This document shows, piece by piece, positions 25,660 to 38,300 of a stretch of 64,000 bases of DNA. Position numbers and translations under genes: made by a program. Within the stretch, counting starts at the first letter, position 1; each line of letters opens with the position of its first letter. The stretch lies in NCBI RefSeq assembly GCF_020080835.1, contig NC_058159.1:25330474-25394473 (forward strand). The letters run 5' to 3'. The stretch comes from Cotesia glomerata. Taxonomy: Eukaryota > Arthropoda > Insecta > Hymenoptera > Braconidae. The notes under the pieces are model-generated. The model ran no database searches and was not told the DNA's origin. It saw only the letters and a program-made list of their open reading frames with translations.

Positions 25660-26143
25660 TAATTATTATTGTTATTTCAACTATTATTGCCTACAACATG
25701 AAAATCATGTGGCTGCCCCAATTTTTTTTTTCTGTTTATATATTATAAGAATCATTTTGAACTCACTCCGCACGAAGATTTTATCTTTATTTTTTTTTGA
25801 AAATGATTCCCATAATGGTATAGGAATGATTCCTATAACATTTTAGGAATCCTTCCTATACCATTATGGGAATAGTTCCCATAATGATATAGGAACCATT
25901 ACTATATCATTATGGGAATATTTCCTATAATATTATGGGAATAATTCCTATAATTGTATAGGAATCATTCCTATAATTATAGAAACCATTCCTATACCAT
26001 TATGGGAAATTTTCCCATAATTCTGGGAAAATTTCCTATAATTATGGGAACAGTTCCCATAATTCATGAGAACAGTTCCTATAATTGCCTGGGAACTGTT
26101 CCCATAAAATTATGGGAATAGTTCCCATATTTTTCTTTCCGTG
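24565..26143. mobile_element. 1.58-kb near-palindromic element
   Basis: TA flanks lie at 24563-24564 and 26144-26145. Ends are CACGGAAAGAAAATTATGGG and the inverse. The outer 220-350 bp on each side are packed with ATGGGAAY and RTTCCCAT units (about a dozen or more per side). Inside, a second pair of arms of about 450 bp is inverted around an axis near 25300; for example TTGAGTACTCACATCAA at 25253 and complement-like GTGGGTACTCAAATGAAAG at 25340. An ATT microsatellite lengthens the right arm. It could be one giant foldback or an inner palindrome captured by outer ends. No transposase is present; frames within are repeat-derived. Confidence 0.85.
25609..25659. repeat. (ATT)n microsatellite
   Basis: About 17 tandem ATT units inside the right arm of the palindrome; the left arm has only short AAT runs at the matching place. 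Confidence 0.95.
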
Positions 26144-26145
26144 TA

Positions 26146-28563
26146 GCAGTAGTCAGATAAGTAGAACAGTCAGCCAGTATATTGTAGAAACGGGGGCTTG
26201 GAAACTTTCAAACGTCAATTCTTCGCCGATGGATGTCTTCAATAGATCTATAAGTTCTTCTATTGAAATATAAGTCGACAGTTTAAATTTATTCGACTTT
26301 AAAAGTATATCGAACGTTAAATCCATTTGTATATAAAGCACCGTCATGCGAAATAAGCCGGCTAAAAATAATTCCGAGGTGCAGTTTTTTATTGGGTATT
26401 CCTTCTACTTGTTCTTTGTTGACATGATAAATACAATTTTCTAAATCAATTTGACCTAGTTGATAAAAAAAATTTATTTATTTATTTTTTTTATTTTTAG
26501 AAAAATAATTTATTGAAATAAATTACCTATGTTTGATTATTGAATTGAGGTTTTTCCAACTTAAAAATTTTTAATTTTTAATGGCATATGGTGTCAATTT
26601 TTCAAGTCTTTATTAGAAAAGTAAACACGATAACTTATAAAAAAAATTCATTTTTCAATTCAATTTATTTTTTAATCTTCTCATCTGACTTATAGAAAGC
26701 TGTGGAATAAAATTTGCAGCTTAATATTGTTTTGTTTAAATATAAACATGCACATTTGGACGTTCACCAAACGTTTTTATCAATTTTTCAGACAGGGCAA
26801 AAATTGTATTGGATTTGATTAGATAAAATAAAAAATAAAAAAAAAAACTTTCATTACATTGAGGTTGACTGATACCTAGTGTTTGAAAAAACATTTTTGC
26901 AAATATTAAAGTTAGTACCGATGTATCGTACTGAAATTTTATAAATTGATTGATAGGGAACACTGAATTCACTCCGTTAATTTTTATTTTTTTATAACGT
27001 ACATCAGAGTTTCATGAAAAACTAAAATTTGCAAGCAATCTCAAAAAAAAAAAGTAATTTAAAAAATACCATATTTTTTCTCAATTTGGTGAAAGCCAGA
27101 AAAAACAAAACCGCCAAAAATAATTCCCATTCGTTGAAAGCAAAACCTCGTAAAATAAAAATGAATATTTTTCTCACTATTTCCGAGTTGATTTAATCAA
27201 AAAAAAAAAAAAAAAATTAATAAAAACTTTGAAAAGTTGATGTAATTTAATCATCTAATAACGCTACATACGTATTGACGTTTTATATATAAAAACCGAA
27301 GAGAACAAAATCCAGTGGATGTTTTTAAGCCTGTCTATAATTTTCAAAAAGTTTCATCCAATCAACATCACCGACTTTTAATTAATTTAACTGAAAAGCA
27401 CTAGTATTATCAATAATGTTTTTATTTTTTTGTTCCAAGTTTAAGCTCGGTGCGTCGAATTTAAAATTATTTGTGAAAACTCTTTGAAGTCGGAAATACT
27501 GTTTTGCAAAATATAAGCTAAAACATAATAACAGCATGGCAAGCAGAATTAATAAAAGTTATTTGCCGAACGTTAACATATAATTAATTAAAATATTTCA
27601 GGGAGGACGCTGATGGGAGTTTTCATGTCATTAATGGATGAGTGTCATACAAAAGAACCCTTGATGTGTTAAATATTAAGCATAAATTAATGCTCAGCCC
27701 TTTTGTAAATCCCACATATATTTAACCCGTATGAATATAAAATTAATTCCGAGGGGTTACTATCGCGCTTGTGCGTCGTCAGCAGTAAGCCCCTCTCAAT
27801 TAGCAGATACATTCAATTTTACCAGTACCCACTTCTATTTTTTACCTTCAATCCAACAACTTTTTTTTTCTACGTAGAAAAAAAGGGAAATGTAACTTTC
27901 CATCCGGGAAATAATGAACAACTATAACCCGATAGTAAAAATTGGAATAAAAAATAGAATAATAAATAAATAAAAAAGACATATGTATGCTATTGATAGA
28001 ATAGTGTTGTGAACACGTGTAGGTTGTTCAACAGTCCGTGCCCGGTATGGAGAGGAAAACTATTCCCGGATTCATTATTTTGTATCCTCACCCGGCACGG
28101 ATGAAAAAAAGGATCAAAAAGAAATGAAATAAAATGAAAATGAAAAATTTTAAAATATATCGACATCGACGCAAGTTGTTGAATAGAACCGACGACCCAG
28201 CTACACAGCACTCATCCCAGGTCTTCCTCGTAGTCTCGTTCGCTGGCTTTGTTGAGTCCGGATGAATTGAGAATAGATAGAGTAACAGTACTTGCATCCA
28301 ATGCAAGCTCCAATGAACACGCTCGTAATGCCAAAGGAAGAAATGAGAGGACCACTGCCCATTGTCGTGGTTCTTTGGTTTTGAGTACTCGGTACTGACT
28401 AGAATAACTAAGAAATAGAGTTACTCTTCGTGATGTACGTAAGTAACTAGGTAAATATGTAAACAGATTACTTGTGCGATGGTCAAAGTAATCATTAGTC
28501 ATAATTGGTGTTGAATTACAAACTTTATAGACATGGTATTGTTTTGTTATAAACTAAACACCA
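26146..28563. other. gene-free AT-rich DNA
   Basis: No gene is supported. A less AT-rich patch at 27980-28500 contains overlapping frames of 72-96 codons on the minus strand in several registers, with no recognisable domain. The rest is A/T-rich with homopolymer runs. Confidence 0.5.
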
Positions 28564-29142
28564 CACTGGAAAAAATTATTAAGTTGATTCTAGATATTTT
28601 TGTGCCAAGAAACTTCCCATCAAAAAATTTTCTGACAAGGCCATAGATGAAAATAAAAAAATAATTTATTATAATTTTTCAATTTTTTGTTTTTTTACAA
28701 AATTGCTTACATTACTTGATATGTTTTATTAATAAAAAATTAACTTAGTAGTTGATGAAACTAAAAGCCGACATTAGTTAAGCTTCTTTTAAGAGTCAAA
28801 AAAATTATTTTTATCTTAGAACTTTAAACCTCAAAATTAACTCTCTTGTAAGGAGACGATTCAGCGACCATACGCCATATATCGAAAATTTTCTACACTA
28901 CTTTTGGTCGAAAAATTACGTATGGACATATACAACAATATCAATCTATATCAGAAAATTTTTCAAGGATTTATTTGAAATAAATTCTTCTAAGACTTGA
29001 TTAATAAATCCAGTAAAAAATTTCCAAACTAAAGACTTTTTTTCATTGAAAAAAATTAAAGACGATTAAACACTTCAAAATAATTTTATTAGTTCAAGAG
29101 TTCAAGTTATTCTCTTAAATCAAGTTAATTTTTTTCCCAATG
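28564..29142. mobile_element. degenerate CACTGG-ended element
   Basis: The left end CACTGGAAAAAATTATTAAG and the right end (complement of a degenerate CATTGGGAAAAAAATTAAC) are inverted. CTTGATTCAAG-like pieces occur near both ends, as in 19513-20151. Flanks are CA on the left and CC on the right, so no clean target duplication. Family F copy 2 lies inside. This is an older, worn copy. Confidence 0.5.
28590..28980 (+). repeat. dispersed repeat family F, copy 2
   Basis: It has the AAGGAGACGATTCAGCGACC segment, a TACTTTTGGTCGAAAAATTA segment and CATATCAGAAAATTTTT, in the same order as the copy at 10560-10930, and also matches upstream through GATGAAAATAAAAAAAT. Confidence 0.65.
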
Positions 29143-30766
29143 CCTGCGTAATCGATCTTATTTTAAATGCACCATAACATTTAGTTAATGAAATTTATTT
29201 GAAAGATTAGCCTCCATTTATTTTGCACCAATTTCCAGACCACGACAGACGGACTATTAATTTAATTTTTCATTTAACATAATTAGCGCTCGGCTATGAC
29301 CAGCAGCTTAAAAAAGAACCAACTACGGTAACTTTTGTTGAGTTTGTAAAACTCGAGCTCATGTTACTTGATATTTATTCATAAAAGTTTATTATTCAAT
29401 ATAAAACCCTTGAAAATTCGGTTGTTAAGTAGGTTAATGTTTCAGAATTAGAGGAAATTATTATTGCGCTAATTGTAACGATACTGGCATTACTCCAGTA
29501 ACTTTACCGTGAAAAGTAATTGTAACGCTCTATTCATAGTATACCGGTCCTGTCGTCGGCCTCCACTTTCATACCACTCGCTAGACTCCAGTCACAGTCG
29601 TCGTAATGTCTGACATTATAACACACATTTTGATTTGTCTTCGCCTATGGAAGGGTGTAAGTGTTGCAGCTTGACTAGAGTTTCGCTCTGTGACTGCTCG
29701 TTTAATACCCGGTAGTATATTCTCAGAACACGACATCAAGTGATAAATGTTTTAACCGAGGTGTATGTAGCTACCAGATACAATGTACGATGTATAATAT
29801 ATATTATATAATATACAATTTACAATGTGCAATGTACAATGTACAATGTGAAGCCGAAGAAACCCTTATTCTATGTAATATATAATATATAATATATAAA
29901 TATATACTTTGGCCAATTGAGCATATGAGAAATGATGTACAACGAAATTTCCGCTGACAGCCGTGTTTATGTTTACAAATAAATGTACAAATATAAATTA
30001 CCGGAAATTAATGCCTGACATTTTATTTAATGTCAAATGTTTAGACCCGAGCTTTTCAATTATTGTCGTTGTTGTTTCAAAGTATTGTATTTAAATGTAA
30101 AGACTCAGCTCGACAAGAGTAAGTGCAACGATTTGTTGAAAAGTTTAACTTTATATTAATATTTCTTTTTATAAAAGACAATGACGTTTGAAATGACATT
30201 TTTAAATATCATAGTAGTGATAATATCTTGCAATCTATAAAAAAAAATAATTAAATATTAACTATTATTGTTTATATAGTCAATTCATTGAACAAGAATT
30301 TTTAAAATATATTGTAGTCTAAGAATCTTGTTTTATTATTTTCGATTTCAGAAAATCCTCCATTTATCAAAAAAATCAATCAAGTGAAAAAAATTTCTTG
30401 ATTTAAAAATTATGTGAATAGCGTATAAGTGTGAAATGATGATTCGAAATTTCTGTAGTATGAAAATTTTATTTGTAAATTTTTCACACAAATGTCAAAG
30501 AATCACCTTGTAAAAATGTGGAGTTCGATAATTTGCTAATTAGTACAATTATTGTATGACTTTTGAGAAATTTAATTTTTTTTTCACAAAAAATTGACTG
30601 AGAATTTTGAGGTGTGTACTTTTGATTTTTCAATTCTTCATGATAAAAATATAAGCTCGTAGCACTTGAAAAATTTTTTTTATACAAAGAAAACACGGCA
30701 TATTTAAAGTTTAGTTAAACAAGAAAAAGCAACTTGTGAGCAACAATTATCAAAGTCACGTTATTC
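29143..30766. other. gene-free DNA
   Basis: No gene is supported. A less AT-rich patch lies at 29520-29720. Around 29780-29850 short units like ACAATGTAC and TATATTATATA are repeated. The remainder is A/T-rich. Confidence 0.5.
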
Positions 30767-30768
30767 TA

Positions 30769-31213
30769 CAGGGTGTCCCAAAAGTCACGGACACCATTGT
30801 AGCATCTGATGAAAAAAATAATTCTGAGACGAAAAGTCCTTAGCCATTTTTCAATTAACCGCATAGATAATTAATTATTAATTAAAAATAACGTCTTTTT
30901 ATTTGTTAGAGAGAGAGCGCCAGTGTCCAGTAAAGTATGCGCCAAACAAAGACACAACTAACTGTATTACTAACTAGTTTCTATAGCTAACGTAGTCACA
31001 CATATTTACTTACACATTCACACGTGCAAGCGTCTTCGTTGGAACGCACTTGAATGACACTAGTGCTCTCTCTCTAACGCATAAAAGGATGTCATTTTAA
31101 TTAATAATTAATTATCTATACGTCTGATTAAAAAATGGCTAAGGACTTTTCGTCTCAGAATTATTTTGTTTATCAGATGGTACAATGGCGTCCGTTACTT
31201 CTGAGACACTCTG
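30769..31213. mobile_element. MITE with long terminal inverted repeats, copy 2
   Basis: TA flanks lie at 30767-30768 and 31214-31215. The end is CAGGGTGTCCCAAAAGTCAC. It matches 7443-7890 over its full length with only a few percent differences by eye, plus small deletions in the GACACTAG-CTCTCTCT region. Same orientation. Such similarity 23 kb apart implies fairly recent transposition or gene conversion. Confidence 0.9.
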
Positions 31214-31215
31214 TA

Positions 31216-32891
31216 TAAGAGCAGGTTGCAATTAACTTCTCCGCTTTCAGAAACATTATTCTCCGGCGAAGGCTCATACACTGTAGCATCTTTTTCCTTT
31301 ACTTTTTTTTAATATTATTGTTATTATTATTATTACTATTACTACTTTATCCTTTTCGGCGGACTTTTTTCACAATTTTTCACCCGGAGAGTCACACTAA
31401 TTTTAACTACGACCGGCTAAACTCTTGAATGTAAAAAAGTTTTCGCATAATGGGTTAATTCTTATCTCACTGGCGGTAGTGTAATGTTTTGCACGCTTAC
31501 AGGTCAGACGAAAGAGCTCTTTTAATACTTTACTTTATCCAACTTCTTCCTAAACAATTTAAATTACGGAATGTCTCGAAAATAAGTATTTATCTGTTTA
31601 CCATTTAATGATTTATTTTATTCAAGTGGTTTTAACTTTAACTGACGGCTTTACTTCTCAAGTTATTATAACTGTTTTTACTTAACTCCTATCCCTGCAA
31701 TGCTTGCTACTTTCACATAATACCCACTTCAAATAACTTTCATACTTATCATATTTTCATCTATTAAATTTCAGGTTTTATTTTACATTAAACTTTGTTT
31801 TAAGTAATAAACCTCCTTTCAATTATAAACGTTTCAAGGGATGATTATCAAATTCTCTAAACAAAAATACATGAAAGTTTCTAAGTTAGTTATTAGTCGA
31901 AACTTGCAAAAACGCAAAACGGTTCATCATTGGTTAAAACTAAGGTACGCGCTTAGCGTGCTATTTAAATTTATAGCTTCACCAATGAAAAATTTAGCTA
32001 GTAATGCACCGAAAAAATTTTTATTCTAAAATTGAAGTATAAGTAATTTTAAAAATGCATTTTAAAATTGGTATAATTTTAGGATCATCATTTTTATATC
32101 ATTGTAGTGTGATTCAATATCTATTTTCAACGCATGCACAAGCTAAAAAAAGTTTGGAAAATCCAAAAGTGCACGCCTCATAACGCTCATTCATTTTTTA
32201 AGAAAAAAATTAATTGTGTAATTAATTAAAAAAAAAAAATTATAATTTAGTAATTTCTTACAGAGTATTTTTTATTTTTTTTTTAAATATCGGCGCCCTT
32301 TTTTCTTGTCACATGCGCACGCAGTCTACAAAAATCTAGTTTGATCAAGTCGCGCCATAGTTTTCACGTGAAAAATGAGAGAAGTTTGGCTTTGTACGGT
32401 TGTATCGTAGTGAATTTTAATAAAAATTCAATTAAAAAAAAAATATGTAAGCTAGGCCACTGATAGGAAATACGGACCCAGTTCATCGAATTCTTAAACT
32501 AATAAAAAAGATCCGGTCTTGAAATATCAATTTGTTCGGGAGTAATTGTTGGTACATCCAAAATGGGGTGACATCCGGACGTCCACGTAAAATTTTTTTC
32601 AAAACGTTTTTTTTTTCAAAATAGCAACATGAAATGATTTTAGAAAGTAAAAGATGGTTTAATTTAAGTGTTTTTTCGGTGTACATCTACTTATATCATT
32701 GTATAAGTGTAATATGGTTGTAATAGAGGCATTTAAAGATCACAAAATTGCTTGACCTTGACGAGTCGAGTATAAAGCACAACCTCACGCGCTTCGCGCT
32801 ATGAGGCGTGCAATAATTTTATGAATTTAAAATTGAAATTCCTTTTCTAAAGATGACAATTATCACGTTAGTCTCATTCAAGAATTAACTA
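31216..32891. other. gene-free DNA with GCGC-rich repeat pieces
   Basis: No gene is supported. Near 31925-31975 a minus-strand relative of the 3965-4015 repeat occurs (TTGGTTAAAACTAAGG then GCGCTTAGCGTGCTATT). At 32170-32187 GCACGCCTCATAACGC is the inverse of GCGCTATGAGGCGTGC at 32796-32811, so the interval between may be an old inverted-repeat element. Confidence 0.45.
32777..32811. repeat. hairpin with GCGCTTCGCGC tip
   Basis: GCAC-CCTCA-CGCGC on the left pairs with GCGCT-TGAGG-GTGC on the right. The right half, GCTTCGCGCTATGAGGCGTG, resembles GCTTCGCATCATGAGTCGTG at 41049-41067, so the two hairpins are related. Confidence 0.6.
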
Positions 32892-32945
32892 CACGGAAAT
32901 AAAAAATAGCTTGATTCAAGAGAAAAGTTCTCTCCGTTTACTTCC
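32892..32945 (+). repeat. lone CACGG transposon end
   Basis: TA at 32890-32891 is followed by CACGGAAATAAAAAATAGC and TTGATTCAAGAGAAAAG, the left end of the CTTGATTCAAG family. I found no matching right end nearby, so this is a solo or truncated terminus. Confidence 0.5.
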
Positions 32946-35236
32946 TTAAAAATATATTAAATTAAAATTTCGTATCACTGAATGACACAAGTTTTCAATA
33001 AACTCAGTTGATACTACAGGTGATAAAGTTTTTGTATCACTTGGTGAGATTTTCACCCCACTTTTGTTTCCCTATGAGAAAAGACATCAAAATACTAATT
33101 TTGGGTAGTTAAAAAATAATGTAGCGTGAGTGAGTTTGAATTAGTCGTAAATGAAAAGAGAACGTCGCGCCACTGCACGTCGAAAAAGTTTTGGAGTTTC
33201 CGGGATCGAATTGATGTGGCGGGTACTTTTCGGAAGATGTCCTAATAAATTTTCGAGACGATGCTGGAAGGTACTTGCTTGCTATTTTCTCGTCTTCTTT
33301 CTCTATTTTTGTCTTTGCTGCTTTCTCGTTACTTTACAGCCGTCTACCGAGATGTAGATACTACATATAACATATAACACATAACATTTGCTTTTTTGTC
33401 TCAACTTCGACTCTTTTCCCCTCCTTATTTTGAATTTCTACGCGTTTTGCCTCTTATTCTTCTCGATCGAGCTTCCGTGCTATTTCGTTACCATGACGAT
33501 CGACAAATTCATGGAGTAAATGCGAAAGCCGCGAGGGCAAACGACACTTGTACAAAGTAGATGAAACAAAACGTAAATCGACGCGTATCTATCATACATT
33601 TCTTCTGAATATATCCGCAGGGAAGTTAAGAGAAGAAGACAGAAATACGGCAAATTCGACAACTTGAATTATAATTTATATTTTCGTAAATTCGACCATG
33701 GGTTATTTGTTTATTGTATTTTACATTTTGTTATTTTACTTTTTCATTATTGAGTTTTATTTTTAGTTTTCTTCGAGTGCTTATATAGAAATTCAAAAGA
33801 CAATCACTTGAACTAGAAGTTTTCTTTTTATTTCAAAGTGCTCTTTGTATTAGGTAAATTGAATGGAAATTATTGTTATTCTATTTTTATATTTGTCCAA
33901 AAATTTATTTTTTAACTTTTCGATGACGACTTTTATTGAAAATATTTATTTGTAAAGTTGGTAATTGAATTTTGTTCTTATATTTTTGATTAGTTTATAT
34001 TACTCTGACTTTTTTTTTAAACAGTTTTTTCTTTTATAGTAATGATTTTATTGAGTAAACTTTTTCAAAAATATGTTATTTATTTGTGGTTAATTTATCG
34101 ATTCGTTATTAATTAAATGTTATTAAGGTGAAATTGTTTATGACAATGATATAAATGCGCCACAAATATATTTTGATAATATTGAAGATTTTTAGACGAA
34201 TGTCAACTTGTAAATTCACATGAAATGAAATGTCACAGCAAATGATATGAATTTAAAATTTTTATTTTTTTTTATAACAGTTATTTATTAATAAATTTAA
34301 CTAATATTGATGTAAATATTCCTGAACATAAATATAAGTTTCATATTTTTGTGACATATAGCGATAACAGATGTAATTGTGTAAAGATGTTATTTTTTTT
34401 TTTTTTTTCTGTAAATATGAAATAACGTCAACCCTATAATTGTTACATTTCAGCTCCAATAATGTCAATAATCATTTAATAACTTTTACTCTATTTTGTC
34501 ATATACCGTTCTATTTTTTTTTTTTAAAAGTTATTAAAATGTCAGTATGTTATGAAATTACAGAAGCTTCAAACTTTTAAAAATAAAGATTGGTCAGTTA
34601 CAAAAAAATTTGACACCAAAATTACAGTGTACTGACAAACTGATTGAAATTTAATCAAAAATATTTTAAACACAAACAAATAAATTTATAAAATTGTTTC
34701 CCATACTAAAACAAAAGAAAAAATTAACAAAGTAAACCAAAATGAGACTATTCACATCAATTTCTTCAGTACAATTTCTGGGAGAGTTGAATCTCATATT
34801 TGTCCCCCTCAATTGAGCGAGAAAATCCATCTTGCCAGATCTTCCACTCGGCACTTGCCGTCCTCGGCCACTTCCTGTTCATTCGTTTCAATCCATTGCT
34901 CCTTCTGTCCTTGGTCGCCGCATACACCACTACTGCCCTCTCTTCTTGTCTCGTATCTCTTTCTCCCTTTTCTCAGTCATATCGATCTCAGCTCAAATAA
35001 AAGTTGCATTGTACATTTTCTCAGTTCACTATTTCTTGAGCAACTTCCCCCTGCCCTGTCTGACTTACAACATCCAAAACTACTTATCGTAACACATCGA
35101 CTATCTATCAATTCACTTAAAAAATATCTCAATAAATTTACTTTTTTTTTTACTGCAGAATATACACTGTCGACAAACCCACTTGTTATTTAAATGAAAA
35201 TTTAGCTTTATAAAATTACTTGATTATTATTATATA
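32946..35236. other. gene-free DNA with less AT-rich patches
   Basis: No gene is supported. Patches at 33130-33660 and 34800-35100 are less AT-rich and look single-copy. At 34800-35193 three frames overlap in different registers on the + strand with Ser/Leu/Pro-rich products and no domain. The rest is A/T-rich intergenic or intronic DNA. Confidence 0.45.
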
Positions 35237-35300
35237 CACAGAAAAAAAATGTCGGAACTGTTCCCATAATTTTATGAAATTTGTTCATATACAATTGTTG
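35237..35300 (+). repeat. lone CACAG end with TTCCCATAA motif
   Basis: TA at 35235-35236 is followed by CACAGAAAAAAAATGTCG and ACTGTTCCCATAATTTTATG, as in the left end of the 24565-26143 element. The remainder and a right end are missing. Confidence 0.5.
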
Positions 35301-38300
35301 GGATAAAAAAGGCAAAAAATATTTTTTTTTATTTTTTTGAAAAAATGTTTGTTTCAAATTTTTTTCGCTTTATCATCTTCGTTAACTCTTTTTCATGGCC
35401 GTAAAATATTTTTTAATATCCTTTAATTTTTGTAACTAGGGTAATAATAATTTCATCAAAAATAAATTCCTTTCTACTTAGCCGTGATTAGTGCTAAGCA
35501 CCTTATCACGCCTTACGTTGTGCATGCATACACATAATTCCATACTATACACATCACGGAATTGGTAAAGCTTTCGAGAGATGATTGAGAGAGATGAAAA
35601 TGGAAATATGAAAGCAATGGAGGCAGAATCATAGTGGGTTGTAATGATGTGTGAGAAAGTCAGGAATGTAATCAGCAGTGTCGCCAGAAGCGACAAGTGG
35701 ATACGGTCAGTTATTGGTCGGACACTCTCGTATCCACCATGTGATTCTGATCACTTCACTTCATATACTCATTCACTCAACTGTACACTGTATATACTAT
35801 ATACCATACACTATACAGTAGAGACAATATCAGTACAGTATCTATTTACAATAGCGGCGATAGTCACTTCTCTTCTGTTCTTGTGTACGTTTGAGCTTGG
35901 CTATCGTGTACATTTACTTGATGGATAAAATATATGTCAATTTATCCTCGGTGTACTGTATACCACGGATGCCCTCTGTCTCCAATGGTATCAGCAAAAG
36001 CAGTAGCAATTCCAGTTCCAGTTTCAGTTCCAGTTGGGAGATCGATATGTTTGACATTTTCCTCTGACTAAATTCTTGCTACTAAAGGGGGACAAAACTT
36101 TCACAGCAGTTACTACTATTCGTGTTCTTTGATCTGGAATCGTTGTCGTGATTTCCTTACCATCTAAATTGGATGTATTATTATTATTATCATTATTTTT
36201 TTTTTAAATGTTGTTATTATTATAATTAAATACTGTTTTCATAATGATGCCATCATTATTTAACGTAAAATAATATCACCAATGCCATAGTGATTAGAGA
36301 TTAAGGATTAGTGCGTGGGAATGTTTTAATAGCATAAAGTGTACAATTTATTTGCGATTGTCGAGAGTTTATGTAAACGTATTACTGAGGGATATTTAAT
36401 ATTAATTACATTTGGAATATTACTAATATTCAAGAGCTCGAGTAGGATTTGTTGTTTTTGATGCCGTTGTAGCCATTAATTATTTATAATTAATAACGGG
36501 AATCATTAATTGGTTGAAAATGAATTCAATATAATAAATTATTGTTTTATTTATCATTTTTATTACGGCTTTGGGGTTGATTAATTAAGTTGGGTTTTAG
36601 CTAAAATTATTTTTGACACATTTGTTTATTATCAGTGACACTTTCAGTGGAAATATAGTTATTGAAATTTATATGACGTTAAATAATTTACAAGTTTTTG
36701 GTAGAGGGATTGAATTGTTGAAGTTTTAATTAAAAACTTCAATACTTCGAATGTTATAAATTCTGATTTATATGGTAATTAATTTTAAACTACATATTTT
36801 TTTAATTATTGTAAAATTTGAAATATTCCTTGCAGTAAAAAGATTTAAATAAATAATTAAATGCGAAACGAATTATTCACTATTATACTTGGAAAATTTG
36901 TTTGGCTTCAACTTTTGGCTCAAACTACCAAGGATCATCTTGCCTAATACATCTAAGTCTCAATTTATTTGCATAATTAATTCAATTTATAATGATCTCA
37001 ATCGGAATGACCGATAACTTGGCTCGATAAGTAAGTGTACTTTCCGTCTAATTTATTTATAATAGTTCCAAAAATCTAGAAATTTTTACTAATTTATTTT
37101 ATAAGTAAAAAAAAAAAAATTCTATTGAATATTTACTGTCAATAAATGTTCATCGATTCAAGAAAAAAATATTTATCAAAAACTAAAAAAAAAATCTAAA
37201 AAATTAAATTTGATGGTTAATAAAGAATTTATTCATTAACATATTAAATTTCATGATCAATTAAATTTATTCTCATGGAAGTATTAAAACATATAATCAA
37301 TTAAATAAATACCAATGCAGGAAAAAAATATAATGGTGCATTTAAAACTCTGATTCAAATTTAATAGTCGATTAATAAAAATTTTTTATCTGTAAAAAAA
37401 CCAACTAAAATGTTAAAAAAAGTACATCCTCGAATATTTAAGATAAGCCATACTCGTAAAAGTGATAAATAAGAGGTACGGTCCGAATAGGGCTGTGAAT
37501 ACCAGCTAAACACCTGAAAAGATATCGCAGGAATAACAAGAGCACGTGTGCACCGAAGAGCTCGTTATAGTGAGCAAAACGTTGGTTAACGAGGATCATC
37601 AGTAGTACACAGCAGGAGCGGTATCAACAACAGCACCAACATCTGCACCAACGTTCTACCACTAACACCTACACCAAGAACAATGGCAGGAACTGGAGCT
37701 GGTACAGGAACAGGAGCAGGAGCAGTGTCCTCCACGAATGATGTAGTTGAGGCAAAACAAGCTAAGTAGTATGAGCAAATGAACGAGTACCGAGTAACGG
37801 GAGAAGGATGAGTGAGTAGCAGCGCCGGCAATCGGCAAAGAGGAAGCCAGACAGAGAGAGGAACAAGAGAACAAGAGAACAACACTTCTCGGCGTCCAAT
37901 ATCTTTCTCTATCTCTATCTCTCTTCTGTTGGGGCTGCACTACCAGCTAATCGGTACTCGACAAAGCCCGCGAGCCAGAATCCCCGATTATAGCCCCCAG
38001 ACCAAGCCCGAGCAAGCTTTTGGCATGGATACCCAGTTAAAGAGACGCAAGATGGCTACCCAGTTGTTTATTGAACCGCTGATGCTGTTGATGACCGTAA
38101 TAAGGGCTTTAAAAAAGGATAATGTTATGATAATATATATTATATGGCGCATTTCATACGAAATCTCACGGTTTGAAGAGCTTTGGTTCTTTTTTATCTT
38201 ATTTTTTATGGTCTTGTTCTATCGACTGAAAGCAGCGTCAAGTCGTTAAAATTTTTTTTTTTAATTGTGATGCTAGATTAATATCATTTGCTGATTCAAA

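Noticed and set aside
37812..38249. 145-codon + frame
   Set aside because: Arg/Ser-rich start from purine-rich DNA and a hydrophobic end with no family resemblance or splice support; better viewed as non-coding single-copy DNA.
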